Positions 25,428 to 35,477 of a stretch of DNA of 64,000 bases are shown piece after piece. Location of the stretch: NCBI GenBank assembly GCA_051883455.1, contig JBJETT010000002.1, forward strand, positions 62,001 through 126,000, written 5' to 3'. The notes under the pieces are model-generated. The model was not told the DNA's origin. It saw only the letters and a program-made list of their open reading frames with translations, and ran no database searches. The translations under genes and the position numbers were made by a program. Every line of letters starts with the position of its first letter. Position 1 is the first letter of the stretch. The stretch comes from HGM11368 sp051883455. Lineage in GTDB: Bacteria > Bacillota > Clostridia > Christensenellales > UBA3700.

Positions 25428-26258
25428 ATGGCAGAATTTTTTCAAAACTTTAATTGGTGGTCGCTTCTTGACCTCATATCGTTTTTGCTAGTATCGGTGT
25501 TTCTGATAGTATTTTTTCACAAAAGAAACAGCATCAAGATGGCAATATTGTGGGCGCTTCATATGTTGATATATTTTGGAGTCGGCATAGCGTCCTACGT
25601 GGTTGGCAACGGATTTTTGGGTATGACGCTCAAGATTCTCGACTATTGGACGATATTCCTTATCGTAACCTTCGTCGTAGTATATCAATCCGACTTCAAG
25701 GTTATCATCAGTAGACTTGCGCACGGCAGGTTTGACAACAAGTTAGAGTACAATCTCAGCGAAGAGAGTCTCGTACAATCGGCAGGCGAGATAGTCAAGG
25801 CTTGCCAAAATATGGCCAAGAACGATATCGGCGCATTGATAATTATCGTCAAAAATTCTATTCCGTCCCACTTGCTAGACACGGGTACGGCTTTGGGCGC
25901 CAACGTATCGGCAGGACTAATCGAGAGTATCTTTAGCACCAAAGGACCTCTTCACGACGGAGCAGTCATCATCAAGGGTGACAAGATACTTTCGGCGGCT
26001 TGCTTTTTGCCGTTGTCGCAAGAAGTTGATATTGCCAAGGACCTCGGCACCAGACACAGAGCGGCTATCGGCGTAACTGAAGAAACCGACGTATTTTCTA
26101 TAGTAGTCAGCGAAGAGACGGGCATCATCAGTACCGTCAAAGCCGGACAAATCAAGAGATATATGACCCCCGAAAAGTTGCTTGAAGAAATCAAAATGGC
26201 GTACGGCATACTGTCGCAGCCAACTAGAGAAAAGAAGAGAGAGAGGAAATTCTTATGA
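25428..26258 (+). CDS. cdaA: Diadenylate cyclase CdaA
   Basis: Makes the second messenger c-di-AMP from two ATP at the membrane, controlling potassium and osmotic balance. Three N-terminal helices (about 13-30, 37-60, 67-87) precede the DAC domain with both catalytic motifs, PLHDGAVII (about 173-181) and LGTRHRAAIG (about 204-213). Length 276 aa is normal. AGGGAGG precedes the ATG. The usual following genes cdaR and glmM are absent: a DUF1015 gene overlaps its stop by 4 bases instead. Confidence 0.95.
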   Translation: MAEFFQNFNWWSLLDLISFLLVSVFLIVFFHKRNSIKMAILWALHMLIYFGVGIASYVVGNGFLGMTLKILDYWTIFLIVTFVVVYQSDFKVIISRLAHGRFDNKLEYNLSEESLVQSAGEIVKACQNMAKNDIGALIIIVKNSIPSHLLDTGTALGANVSAGLIESIFSTKGPLHDGAVIIKGDKILSAACFLPLSQEVDIAKDLGTRHRAAIGVTEETDVFSIVVSEETGIISTVKAGQIKRYMTPEKLLEEIKMAYGILSQPTREKKRERKFL

Positions 26259-27475
26259 CGGTCAGAATACCTAAAATACTTTTGCCGAGCAAGGATATCG
26301 ACCCTACCAAGTGGGCGGTTATTGCTTGCGACCAATTTACTTCTCAGCCCGACTATTGGGAGCGCCTTGACGACCTGGTAGGCGACGCTAAGAGTACGCT
26401 TAAGCTCATCTATCCCGAGGCGTACTTGGAGCGTGACGACAAAGAAGAACGCACCCAAGCCATCAACGATACTATGCAAGAGTACCTAGCCCAAGGTGTG
26501 TTTAGCGAGGTGGAGGACTTTGTTCTCGTAGACAGACAAATCGCCGACGGCAGGCATCGCATAGGACTTATGATATCCGTAGACCTTGACGATTACGAGT
26601 ATACGCCTTTCAATACCGCCCTCATCAAAGCTACGGAGAAGACGGTGGTTGAGAGATTGCCTGCCCGCATTGCCGTCCGCAAGGGGGCGAGCATAGAGCT
26701 TCCGCACATTATGTTGCTTATGGACGACGACAAGGATATTTTGGGACGGCTGTATGCCAATAGAGATAGTATGGACAAGCTATACGACTTTACCCTCAAT
26801 ATGGGTGGCGGAAGACTTGTCGGATACAGAGTCAAGGACAGTGAAAAGGTTAGAGCTCGTCTAGAAGAGCTTGCTAGTGGGGAAGTGTCAAAGAGCAAGT
26901 ACGGAGTCGAGCAAAGCATTATGTTCGTGGTAGGCGACGGCAACCATTCTTTGGCTACTGCCAAAGAGTGCTGGGAGAATATCAAAAAGACGCTAACGCC
27001 CGAGCAAGCACTCACGCACCCTGCAAGATACGCATTATGCGAGCTAGTCAATCTTCACGACTCGTCGTTGGAGTTTAGCCCTATTCATAGAGTTATGTTC
27101 AACGTGGACGAACAATTTATCTCTTATTTGCAAGACCGCCTTGTCGGTGACGATACGACGACGGCAACCTACAAGGACAAGCAATACCTTTTGCATATCA
27201 ATGCTTCCCCAAGTGACGCCATAGCCGATATTCAACAAGCAATCGATGACTATTTGGCTACGCATAGCAAGGTTTACGTCGATTACGTGCACGGCGAAGA
27301 GTATACTTTGGACGTCGCTCGCAGCAACGACGCCGTTGCAATATTTATGCCAACCATATCCAAGCAGAGCTTGTTCGGTTACGTGGCGCGTAGAGGAGTT
27401 TTGCCACGAAAATCTTTTTCAATGGGACACGCCGAGGACAAACGTTACTATATGGAAGCCAAACTCATCAAATAA
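26255..27475 (+). CDS. DUF1015 family protein (406 aa)
   Basis: Cytoplasmic protein of the DUF1015 family, recognised from the start VRIPKILLPSKD, WAVIACDQFTSQPDYW (about 21-36) and the central VVGDGNHSLATAKECW (about 227-242), the place of the family's D-G-N/H-H motif. Biochemical role unknown to me; some relatives have been linked to serine or small-molecule phosphorylation. Translational coupling to cdaA (ATGA) suggests the two are made together. Confidence 0.8.
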   Translation: MTVRIPKILLPSKDIDPTKWAVIACDQFTSQPDYWERLDDLVGDAKSTLKLIYPEAYLERDDKEERTQAINDTMQEYLAQGVFSEVEDFVLVDRQIADGRHRIGLMISVDLDDYEYTPFNTALIKATEKTVVERLPARIAVRKGASIELPHIMLLMDDDKDILGRLYANRDSMDKLYDFTLNMGGGRLVGYRVKDSEKVRARLEELASGEVSKSKYGVEQSIMFVVGDGNHSLATAKECWENIKKTLTPEQALTHPARYALCELVNLHDSSLEFSPIHRVMFNVDEQFISYLQDRLVGDDTTTATYKDKQYLLHINASPSDAIADIQQAIDDYLATHSKVYVDYVHGEEYTLDVARSNDAVAIFMPTISKQSLFGYVARRGVLPRKSFSMGHAEDKRYYMEAKLIK

Positions 27476-27540
27476 GCGTGCTCAATATGCGACGGTTATC
27501 TAAGAGTCAACGCAATCGGCTCGTCAACATATTATAGAGT

Positions 27541-27576
27541 ATCAAGGACGGATAATATTATCCGTTCTTTGATTTT
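27541..27576 (+). terminator. Intrinsic terminator
   Basis: Long stem from ATCAAGGACGGATAA to its complement TTATCCGTTCTTTGAT, then TTTT. Ends the cdaA-DUF1015 transcript. Confidence 0.85.
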
Positions 27577-27626
27577 GTGGCTAAACAATCTAGCAAACAG
27601 TTATAAAAAATAATTATTTAATTTGC

Positions 27627-27655
27627 TTGCCAATTAGGTCGTCACAATGTAAAAT
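27627..27655 (+). promoter_or_regulatory. Promoter of lysC
   Basis: TTGCCA (27627-27632) and TAAAAT (27650-27655), spacing 17. The leader of about 45 bases holds a small hairpin AGGTC-GCTAA-GACCT but no riboswitch I can recognise. Confidence 0.7.
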
Positions 27656-27706
27656 AGGTGAGTAAACATTGATAGGTCGCTAAGACCTGCATATCGGGAG
27701 ATAAAA

Positions 27707-29029
27707 ATGAAAGTTAAAGTTGTAAAATTCGGTGGAACGTCTATGGCAGACGCCAAGGCTATCACTCAATCGGCGAAGATAGTTTTGTCGGACGAGAGCC
27801 GTAGATACGTAGTCGTTTCTGCACCGGGAAAAAGAAATTCTCAAGACCACAAAGTGACCGACTTGCTCTACGCTTGCTATCACGATATCGAAATCAACGG
27901 AGAATGCAAAGCTACTTTTGACAAAATCAGAGTAAGATTTAGAGAAATCGTACAAGATTTGGGACTTGATTTTGATATAGAGCCTTATCTTGACAAGGCG
28001 GAAGAAGAGATGCTCAAATATCGCAGCTCGGAGTTTTGCGCTTCTCGCGGAGAGTATCTCAGCGCGGTAGTGTTTGCCAAAAAGTTGGGCTTTCAATTCG
28101 TAGACGCCAAGGATATCTTCGTATTTAGCGATAGAGGCGAGTTCGATGCCGAGGCTACCAATGCCAAGGTGGGCGAAACCCTCAAAAATATCGAGAGAGC
28201 AGTAATCCCCGGCTTCTTCGGCGCCGACGAAAACGGCAACGTGCACACTTTTAGCCGTGGAGGTAGCGACGTAAGCGGAGCGGTAATCGCTCGTGCCGTG
28301 GGCGCAAGTATTTACGAAAACTGGACCGACGTCAGCGGATTTTTGACTTCAGACCCAAGAATAGTAGAAAACCCTGCTCCAATCGAGATGCTTTCTTACA
28401 GAGAGCTTAGAGAGCTTTCTTACATGGGTGCCAACGTATTGCATCCCGAGTCAATTTTCCCTGTAAGAATAAGCAATATTCCTATCAATATTCGCAATAC
28501 GTTTATGCCCGAAGCTAAGGGAACGATGATCGTATCCCAAGTGCCTCAAGAGCGCATCAAAGAGTCGAGTATCACGGGCATTGCGGGCAAGAAGGGCTAC
28601 AGCATAGTATTCATAGAGAAGTCTATGATGAACTCGGAGCTCGGCTTTGCAAGAAGAGTGTTGTCGGTATTCGAGTACTACAACGTTTCTTTCGAGCATA
28701 TGCCAAGCGGAATTGATACCTTGTCCATAGTCGTTGCCGACAGCGAAATCGCAGGTAAAGAAGACGTCATTGTTGACAGAATTCAAAAGACCGTCAACCC
28801 TGACCATATTGAAATCAAGACGGGCGTCAGCCTCATTGCAACCGTTGGACACGGAATGTCTTACAACCCGGGCACGGCTGCTAGACTTTGTTCGGCACTT
28901 GCTAAGTCCAATATTAATATCAAGATGATTGACCAAGGTAGTAGCGAGCTCAATATCATCGTAGCAGTGGCAACGGGCGATTACGAAAACGCAATCAACG
29001 CAATCTACAACGAGTTCAAAAACCGCTAA
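27707..29029 (+). CDS. lysC: Aspartate kinase
   Basis: Phosphorylates aspartate, the first step to lysine, diaminopimelate, threonine and methionine. The kinase domain has KFGGTSMADA (7-16), SRGGSDVSGAVIARAV (about 184-199) and DVSGFLTSDPRIV (about 206-218). Two ACT domains follow (about 300-440), which bind the feedback inhibitor; SLIATVGHGM marks the second. Length 440 aa is normal for the single-chain Clostridia type. GGGAG precedes the ATG. It is monocistronic and ends at a terminator. The DapF domain fused to CarB at 46661 lies downstream in the same pathway. Confidence 0.95.
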   Translation: MKVKVVKFGGTSMADAKAITQSAKIVLSDESRRYVVVSAPGKRNSQDHKVTDLLYACYHDIEINGECKATFDKIRVRFREIVQDLGLDFDIEPYLDKAEEEMLKYRSSEFCASRGEYLSAVVFAKKLGFQFVDAKDIFVFSDRGEFDAEATNAKVGETLKNIERAVIPGFFGADENGNVHTFSRGGSDVSGAVIARAVGASIYENWTDVSGFLTSDPRIVENPAPIEMLSYRELRELSYMGANVLHPESIFPVRISNIPINIRNTFMPEAKGTMIVSQVPQERIKESSITGIAGKKGYSIVFIEKSMMNSELGFARRVLSVFEYYNVSFEHMPSGIDTLSIVVADSEIAGKEDVIVDRIQKTVNPDHIEIKTGVSLIATVGHGMSYNPGTAARLCSALAKSNINIKMIDQGSSELNIIVAVATGDYENAINAIYNEFKNR

Positions 29030-29072
29030 AACTCAATACAGGTTGCCAAAAATCAAATTCTAAATATCAAAA

Positions 29073-29100
29073 GGCGCACCGCAAAAGGTGCGTCGTTTTT
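29073..29100 (+). terminator. Intrinsic terminator of lysC
   Basis: GGCGCACC-GCAAAA-GGTGCGTC followed by GTTTTT. Confidence 0.88.
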
Positions 29101-29143
29101 ATCAAAATTGCATTACAGACGCTTTTGGAGCATATCGTGATAT

Positions 29144-30019
29144 ATGGACTTCAATATAGATAGACTCAAGCGTCAAGAGTGCATTATAGCTCAAAATCAA
29201 AAGAATATGTCGGCGTTCAAGTCGGGTGGTAGAATAGAAAACGTCATCTATCCCACCTCGATTAGAGGCTTAGCAAGCGCCCTGGATTATCTCTATCTCT
29301 GTGGCAAAGAATGGATTATCGTAGGCAACGGTACCAACGTGCTTTTCCCAGATACCAAATATCGAAAAATCGTTATTTGTACCAAGAAGGCGTCCAAGTT
29401 CGTCGTGGACGGCACCCTCGTCTACGCTTCGTGCGGAGCAAGTCTTGGCGCAGTCGCGGGCGAGTGTAAGAAGCTGGGGCTTAGCGGATTAGAACGCTTG
29501 CACGGCATACCCGCAACGATAGGTGGCGCAATAGCAATGAACGCGAGTGCTTTTGGAGCATGCATAGGCGAGTTGGTTTATAGCGTGGACTTATGGAAAG
29601 AGGGACAAGTCAAGACGATATTAGGCAAGGATATAGATTGGCAATACCGCCAAGCATATTTGGGTGGAGCGGTAGTATTGGGGGCGCAACTGCAAACGAC
29701 TCGTTCTACTCCCGTTGACGTGACGGTCAGGGGCAAGTATTACGCCGACAAGAGAGAGCGCACCCAACCCAAAGGTATAACGCTAGGTAGCGTGTTCAAA
29801 AATCCCGAGGGGGCGTCGGCAGGACAACTGATAGAGCGAGCGGGAATGAAGGGCTACGCCGTAGGCGGAGCTGTGGTGTCGGACAAACACGCCAACTTTA
29901 TCGTCAACAAAGGTGGAGCGACGTCGGCAGATTTTGTCGCACTCGCAAAGAAAGTCAAAGAGCAGGTTGACAAATGCAGTGGAATTGATTTAGAATATGA
30001 AGTACGTATATTAAAATAA
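29144..30019 (+). CDS. murB: UDP-N-acetylenolpyruvoylglucosamine reductase
   Basis: FAD enzyme that reduces the enolpyruvyl ether to make UDP-MurNAc in the cytoplasm. FAD-binding motifs IVGNGTNVLFPD (about 59-70) and GLERLHGIPATIGGAIAMNA (about 113-132), the catalytic Ser in TLGSVFKNP (about 215-223) and AGMKGYAVGGAVVSDKHANFIVN (about 234-256) are present. Length 291 aa fits type II MurB. It leads a murB-PHP-whiA-dnaE cluster. The ribosome site is weak. Confidence 0.94.
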   Translation: MDFNIDRLKRQECIIAQNQKNMSAFKSGGRIENVIYPTSIRGLASALDYLYLCGKEWIIVGNGTNVLFPDTKYRKIVICTKKASKFVVDGTLVYASCGASLGAVAGECKKLGLSGLERLHGIPATIGGAIAMNASAFGACIGELVYSVDLWKEGQVKTILGKDIDWQYRQAYLGGAVVLGAQLQTTRSTPVDVTVRGKYYADKRERTQPKGITLGSVFKNPEGASAGQLIERAGMKGYAVGGAVVSDKHANFIVNKGGATSADFVALAKKVKEQVDKCSGIDLEYEVRILK

Positions 30020-30049
30020 TGCGCATAATAAATACGCAAGGATAAGACA

Positions 30050-30820
30050 ATGCAAAAGATTGAGATAACGAGTGATTTTCATACGCATACCCGATACTCG
30101 CACGGCAGAGGAAGCGTGCTTGACAACGCTTTGCAAGCGCAAAAATTGGGCTTTGATTGCATTGCTATCACCGACCACGGAGTCAATCATCCGTTGGTGG
30201 GCGTTAATAGAACCAAATTTGACGTAATTAGAGCAGATATATCCAACGTGCAGTCGTCGATTGAAGACTGTAAGATTTTGTTTGGCATCGAGGGCAACGT
30301 CATAGGCGAGGATGGCGAGATTGATTTGATGGACGAGGATATCGCTAGGCTAGATATAGTATTGGCAGGATTTCATCTTACCGCCAAACCCGCCAAGTTT
30401 AAGTATTACGGCTCGTTGGTGTTCAACGGACTAACTCACTACGTTGCACCCGCTTCGTCTAGACAAGTCGCCGCCAACACCAGAGCTTACGTCAACGCCG
30501 TCAAGAAGCACCCTATCGACGTACTCACTCATCTGGGGTTTAGGCTAGACGTCGACTACAAAGAGGTAGCCAAAGCATGCGCCGATTACGGTACGTATAT
30601 CGAATTGTCGTCGCGCCACAAGACGCCTAGCGACAAGGTTATGGAAGATATTTTGTCCACGGAGGCGACGCTTATCGTCAACAGCGACGCCCACAAGGTT
30701 GAGAATATCGGCAAATGGGAATACGCAATGGCGCTCATCGACAAGTTCGACGTACCTGAGAGTAGAATTGCCAACTGCAATCACAAAATTCCGCAATTTA
30801 GGTCGAGGAAGGGCAGATGA
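30050..30820 (+). CDS. PHP-domain phosphoesterase (YcdX-like)
   Basis: Metal-dependent phosphatase-like enzyme. Metal-binding motifs are visible in order: SDFHTHTRYSHGRG (about 8-21), ITDHGVNH (about 40-47), GIEGNV (about 84-89), GFHLTA (about 106-111), LTHLGFR (about 161-167) and NSDAHK (about 204-209). Substrate unknown; relatives act on small phosphoesters. Located between murB and whiA as in many Clostridia. whiA overlaps its stop by 4 bases. Confidence 0.88.
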   Translation: MQKIEITSDFHTHTRYSHGRGSVLDNALQAQKLGFDCIAITDHGVNHPLVGVNRTKFDVIRADISNVQSSIEDCKILFGIEGNVIGEDGEIDLMDEDIARLDIVLAGFHLTAKPAKFKYYGSLVFNGLTHYVAPASSRQVAANTRAYVNAVKKHPIDVLTHLGFRLDVDYKEVAKACADYGTYIELSSRHKTPSDKVMEDILSTEATLIVNSDAHKVENIGKWEYAMALIDKFDVPESRIANCNHKIPQFRSRKGR

Positions 30821-31758
30821 ATTATACCGAACAAGTAAGACGAGAGATTATGGACGGTATTGACGTCAAGGGCAAGGCGGGACTAGCCTTTGCGTGCGCA
30901 CTCACCAAATGCGCGGGGTCGGTCGCCGTGTACAAAAACGCCATTGCCATAGAGTACGAATTTAAGAGCGACGAGATTGCGCTCAAGGTTATGGAGCTTT
31001 TGGACAAGATTTTCGGTTGTGAGGTCAATCTTCAATACAACACGGCTATCAGCGAGACTTACACCCTGCAGGTCAGCTCCAAGGACAGCAACGACATGCT
31101 CGCCAAGATGAATTTATCTCACTTTGAAGGCGACGAGTTGGTGCTCGAAGATGCCGGGGCAATAGAGAGCTTGCTCACCAACCGCAACAGCGTAGTGTCA
31201 TTTATGCAAGGAGTTTTCCTCACGGTAGGCAGCGTGTACATACCCGACGACGTAGACGTGAGAGGCGGATACCACTTAGAATTCAATATTTTGCAAGAAG
31301 ATTTTGCCCGCATGATAGCCGACGTGGCGTCACAATGCGGACTGTCGTTCAGCGTGGCTGATAGGGGCTCTTCCTACGGCGTGTATACCAAAAATAGCGA
31401 AACGATATGCGACTTTTTTGCCTTTATACACGCATCGCAGAGCGCGATAATTCTCAACGATATTCTCGTCAAAAGAGAGGTCAACAACAATATCAACAGA
31501 CAAGCCAACGTTTTTGCCGCCAACGCCGACAAAATCACGGCGTCCAATTCAAAATACATGCGCGCAGTCGAGTCGTTGACAGCCAAGGTCAACTTGCTCT
31601 CAATCGACCCGATACTATACAAAGTCGCCATGGCAAGAATGGAAGATTGCACCGAGAGCATGGGCGACCTTGCCAAGAGAATAGGCATGAGCAAATCGAG
31701 CGTGGCAAGAGCGCTCAAAAAGATACTAACGATGGAGGAAGAGTACAATGGCAGATGA
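30817..31758 (+). CDS. whiA: WhiA sporulation/cell-division regulator homologue
   Basis: DNA-binding protein with an N-terminal degenerate LAGLIDADG homing-endonuclease fold (about 20-210) and a C-terminal helix-turn-helix (about 275-305, MGDLAKRIGMSKSSVARALKKI). In Firmicutes it affects division and chromosome segregation. The motif GVFLTVGSVYIPDD (about 130-143) is the family hallmark. Here the gene sits right after the PHP gene, without the rapZ and gluconeogenesis factor (yvcK) genes that usually stand between. dnaE overlaps its 3' end by 11 bases. Confidence 0.93.
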   Translation: MNYTEQVRREIMDGIDVKGKAGLAFACALTKCAGSVAVYKNAIAIEYEFKSDEIALKVMELLDKIFGCEVNLQYNTAISETYTLQVSSKDSNDMLAKMNLSHFEGDELVLEDAGAIESLLTNRNSVVSFMQGVFLTVGSVYIPDDVDVRGGYHLEFNILQEDFARMIADVASQCGLSFSVADRGSSYGVYTKNSETICDFFAFIHASQSAIILNDILVKREVNNNINRQANVFAANADKITASNSKYMRAVESLTAKVNLLSIDPILYKVAMARMEDCTESMGDLAKRIGMSKSSVARALKKILTMEEEYNGR

Positions 31759-34700
31759 GCAAGAAGTAAGGAAAACCAAGCCTTTCGTGCACTTGCATTT
31801 GCACAGTGAATATAGCTTGCTAGACGGAGCGGCAAGAATTACCAAGGGCAAAAAGTCGCCTTTGCTTACCGCTTGTCTTGACAAACAAATGCCGGGCTGT
31901 GCTCTTACCGACCACGGCAATATGTTCGGTGCGTATACCTTCTACAAGACGGCAAGACAAAAGGGCGTCAAGCCTATAATCGGTTGCGAGTTTTACGTAT
32001 GCGACGACATGCACAAAGAGGACAAGAGGCGATACCACCTCGTTTTGCTTGCCAAGACCACTGAGGGCTATCGCAACATCGTCAAAATGGACAGCTTGGC
32101 GTACGTAGAAGGCTTCTATTACAAGCCTAGGATAGATATCGAGTTGCTCAAACAGCACACCAAGGGCGTAGTATGCTTGTCGGGTTGTCTTTCGGGCACG
32201 ATATCGTCGTATCTCGTCCAAGGCGACTACGAGAGCGCTAAGCAATACGCACTTATGCTCAAGTCAATGTTTGACGAGGGCGACTTTTATATCGAAATTC
32301 AAGACCACGGCATAGCGGAAGAAAAGAAAATCAATCCTTTGCTCGTCAAGCTTGCTCGCGAGATTGGAGTCAAAGTCGTTGCCACCAACGACGTGCACTA
32401 TATCGAGCAGACTGATGCCGAGATGCATGACACTTTGCTATGTATTCAGACGGGCAAAAAGCTCGACGATGTGGACAGAATGAGGTTTGACAGCGACCAA
32501 TTTTATCTCAAAGACTACGACGAGATGATGGAGCTTTTTAGTTGGTGTCCAGAAGCCGTAACCAATACCGTAGAGGTAATGGAAAAGTGCAATATCGAAA
32601 TCAAGAAGCAAGACCTCATGCCACCGTACAAGCCCGACGACGGCTCTACGCCTGAGCAATATCTTCGCAACCTCGCCTACGACGGACTCAAGAAGAGATA
32701 CGGCGAGCCTTTGCGCCAAGATATCGTGGATAGAGCGGAATACGAGCTCGGTATCATTCACCGAATGGGTTTTGACGAATACTACCTCATAGTGTGGGAC
32801 TTCATCAACTACGCGCGTCAGCAAGGCATACCTGTCGGCGCGGGTCGTGGTAGCGGTGTGGGCAGTATTATCGCATACGCCATACATATCACCAACGTTG
32901 ATCCGCTGAGGTACAATCTTCTCTTCGAGCGTTTCCTCAACCCTGAGAGAGTATCGGCGCCCGACTTTGACGTGGACTTTTGCATGGATAGGCGCGGAGA
33001 GGTCATAGAATACGTCATTCGCAGATACGGCAAAGAAAAGGTTTGTCAAATCTTGGCGCTAGGCACCATGAAAGCCAAGGGCGCAATCAAAGACGTAGCG
33101 AGGGTTATGGACGTCAGTCTTGACAAGGTCAACAAGACCACCAAAGCCATTCCTAATACCCCGGGACTCACTCTCGATATGGTATTAGGTAGGGTGAGTG
33201 TAGACGATATCAAAGACCCCGAGGAGAGAGAAAAGAAGAGAGCCGAGCTAGAAGCTAGCAAGTGCCCCGAGGTCATCGAAATGTACGAAAACGACGACGA
33301 AATGCGCCGAGTTATCGACATGGCGTATAGAATAGAGGGCATGCCACGCAACTGCTCCAAGCACGCCGCGGGCGTAGTAATATGCAAAGAAATCATATCC
33401 GATTACGTGCCATTGCAACGCAACGGCAACGATATCACCACCCAATTCCAAAAGGACGAGGTAGAAGAACTCGGCATGCTCAAGATGGACTTTTTGGGAC
33501 TTACCACCCTCACCGACCTCAGCAAAGCCAAGCAGTATATCAAAGAAAACTACGGCATAGAGATTGACTTCGAGAAGTTGGGCTACGAAGATCCGGAGGT
33601 GTACAAGCTCATCAGCTCGGGCGAAACCGACGCCGTATTCCAGTTGGAGTCGGCGGGCATGAAAAAGTTTATGATGGACTTGCAACCCGAATGTCTAGAA
33701 GATATCATAGCAGGCATCTCGCTATTTAGACCGGGTCCAATCGATAGTATACCTACCTACGTCAAGGCTAAGCACAATCCCGAGACGATTAGATACGACC
33801 ACCCGCTACTCGAGCCTATCCTCAACATGACGTACGGGTGTCTGGTGTATCAAGAGCAGGTTATGCAAGTCGTTCAGCAACTAGCGGGCTACACGCTGGG
33901 TAGAGCAGACATTTTGCGCCGTGCGATGGGCAAAAAGAAAGTCGACGTAATGAAGAAAGAGAAGGACATATTCATCAACGGTTGTCCCGAGAAACCCGAG
34001 AAGCGCAACGAACTGGGCGAAATCGTCCAAAAGCACGAGCTTGCCGTTGACGGCGCGGTCAAGAGAGGCGTTCCCGCCGAGATTGCGAGCAAGATATTCG
34101 ACGATATGGAGAGCTTTGCCAAGTATGCCTTCAACAAGTCGCACGCAGCCGCGTACGCGGTTTTGGCGTACGAAACGGGCTATATCAAGCGCTATTATTT
34201 GGTAGAACTCGTTGCCGCGGTTATCAACAATCGTATCACCAAAGCCGACGAAATTGCCAAATACCTCACCTTCTTGAGGGAGAAGGGCAAGAAGGTGCTC
34301 CAACCCGACATCAACAAGAGCGACTATATCTTCCGTGCTAAGGACGACGCCATTAGATTTGGACTTTGCGGTATCAAAAACGTGGGACAAGCCGCTATGG
34401 AAGTGCTAGTCAAGGAGCGCCGAGAGAACGGAGAATTTAAGTCGATAGGCGATATGCTCAACAGACTTCCTGCGGGCACCATCAACAAGCGCATGTTCGA
34501 AGCTCTCATCAAGGGCGGAGCATTCGACTGCTTTGGACACACCAGAGCTTCCTTGCTTGCGTGCTACGAAAACTTGCTTGCCAATTCCAATGCAGAAAAG
34601 AAGAAGCATTGCGACGGTCAAATGAGCTTGTTCGATTTTTTAGAAGACGACAGCGCGCTTCAAGACGAAATTCCTCAGCTCAAAGAGTTGGACTCTCGCC

Positions 34701-35404
34701 AAAAGTACGCTTACGAAAAGGAAGTTCTAAACGTATACATGACGGGACATCCTCTAGAGCAGTATCGACAGGCATTCGAGCAGTTTGAATTTAATTTGTC
34801 GCATATCGCGCCACTTCTCACCGGCGCGGGTGACGAAGAGGACGAAGAAGAGGGCGTTATCAACGAAAGGGACGAGCTAATTGCCAAGTATTCCGACAGA
34901 GAGGTTATTTTGGGCGGAATGCTCAAAAACTTCAAAAAGAGCGTCACCAAAAAGGGCAAACTTATGGCGTACGGAGAATTGGAAGACTTGTACGGCACGA
35001 TAGAATTGGTATTTTTCCCTGCCGTGCTCGCCAAATATTCAAATTCTTTGCACGACGACAAGATTGTCAAGATAAGGGGAAGAATAAATACCGGTGGCGA
35101 TAGAGTATCCATTGCAGTCATAGACGTCAGCGATTGGGAAAACGATGGCTTTGCGTCTACGAGTAGCAGCGTAAACGACACAGTGCAAGAAGAAACGACG
35201 CAGAGGGTTTACGTCAAGATATCCGATATGACGCAGCTAGCGGGTGTCAAAGCGGTATGCCAAAACGCCCCCGGCATAGTACCCGTGTTCGTTCAATTCG
35301 AAAAGACGTTGTACAAACTTGAAGAAAAAATATCTTGTCGCAACAACGTCGTCAACCAAATCAAGGCGATAGTCGGCGCGGAAAACATAATAATCAAAGA
35401 ATAA
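31748..35404 (+). CDS. dnaE: DNA polymerase III alpha subunit (DnaE1 type)
   Basis: Replicative or lagging-strand DNA polymerase. Domain order: PHP domain (FVHLHLHSEYSLLDGAARI, about 13-31), polymerase core with GAGRGSGVGSIIAYA (about 363-377) and the catalytic aspartates in PDFDVDFCMDRRGEV (about 402-416), tandem helix-hairpin-helix region, and OB-fold domain (about 1010-1120). No 3'-5' exonuclease insert, so not PolC. Length 1218 aa is typical. GGAGGAAGAG gives the start, inside the end of whiA. Confidence 0.96.
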   Translation: MADEQEVRKTKPFVHLHLHSEYSLLDGAARITKGKKSPLLTACLDKQMPGCALTDHGNMFGAYTFYKTARQKGVKPIIGCEFYVCDDMHKEDKRRYHLVLLAKTTEGYRNIVKMDSLAYVEGFYYKPRIDIELLKQHTKGVVCLSGCLSGTISSYLVQGDYESAKQYALMLKSMFDEGDFYIEIQDHGIAEEKKINPLLVKLAREIGVKVVATNDVHYIEQTDAEMHDTLLCIQTGKKLDDVDRMRFDSDQFYLKDYDEMMELFSWCPEAVTNTVEVMEKCNIEIKKQDLMPPYKPDDGSTPEQYLRNLAYDGLKKRYGEPLRQDIVDRAEYELGIIHRMGFDEYYLIVWDFINYARQQGIPVGAGRGSGVGSIIAYAIHITNVDPLRYNLLFERFLNPERVSAPDFDVDFCMDRRGEVIEYVIRRYGKEKVCQILALGTMKAKGAIKDVARVMDVSLDKVNKTTKAIPNTPGLTLDMVLGRVSVDDIKDPEEREKKRAELEASKCPEVIEMYENDDEMRRVIDMAYRIEGMPRNCSKHAAGVVICKEIISDYVPLQRNGNDITTQFQKDEVEELGMLKMDFLGLTTLTDLSKAKQYIKENYGIEIDFEKLGYEDPEVYKLISSGETDAVFQLESAGMKKFMMDLQPECLEDIIAGISLFRPGPIDSIPTYVKAKHNPETIRYDHPLLEPILNMTYGCLVYQEQVMQVVQQLAGYTLGRADILRRAMGKKKVDVMKKEKDIFINGCPEKPEKRNELGEIVQKHELAVDGAVKRGVPAEIASKIFDDMESFAKYAFNKSHAAAYAVLAYETGYIKRYYLVELVAAVINNRITKADEIAKYLTFLREKGKKVLQPDINKSDYIFRAKDDAIRFGLCGIKNVGQAAMEVLVKERRENGEFKSIGDMLNRLPAGTINKRMFEALIKGGAFDCFGHTRASLLACYENLLANSNAEKKKHCDGQMSLFDFLEDDSALQDEIPQLKELDSRQKYAYEKEVLNVYMTGHPLEQYRQAFEQFEFNLSHIAPLLTGAGDEEDEEEGVINERDELIAKYSDREVILGGMLKNFKKSVTKKGKLMAYGELEDLYGTIELVFFPAVLAKYSNSLHDDKIVKIRGRINTGGDRVSIAVIDVSDWENDGFASTSSSVNDTVQEETTQRVYVKISDMTQLAGVKAVCQNAPGIVPVFVQFEKTLYKLEEKISCRNNVVNQIKAIVGAENIIIKE

Positions 35405-35477
35405 GTACATAAATAATATATAAAAAAGTAGTATTTATTCCAAAAATATGCTAAAATTATCAAAAAAGAGGTGAAGT

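Noticed and set aside
27656..27706. Lysine riboswitch ahead of lysC
   Set aside because: The leader is only about 45 nt after the predicted transcript start and holds a single small hairpin, far too short for that aptamer.
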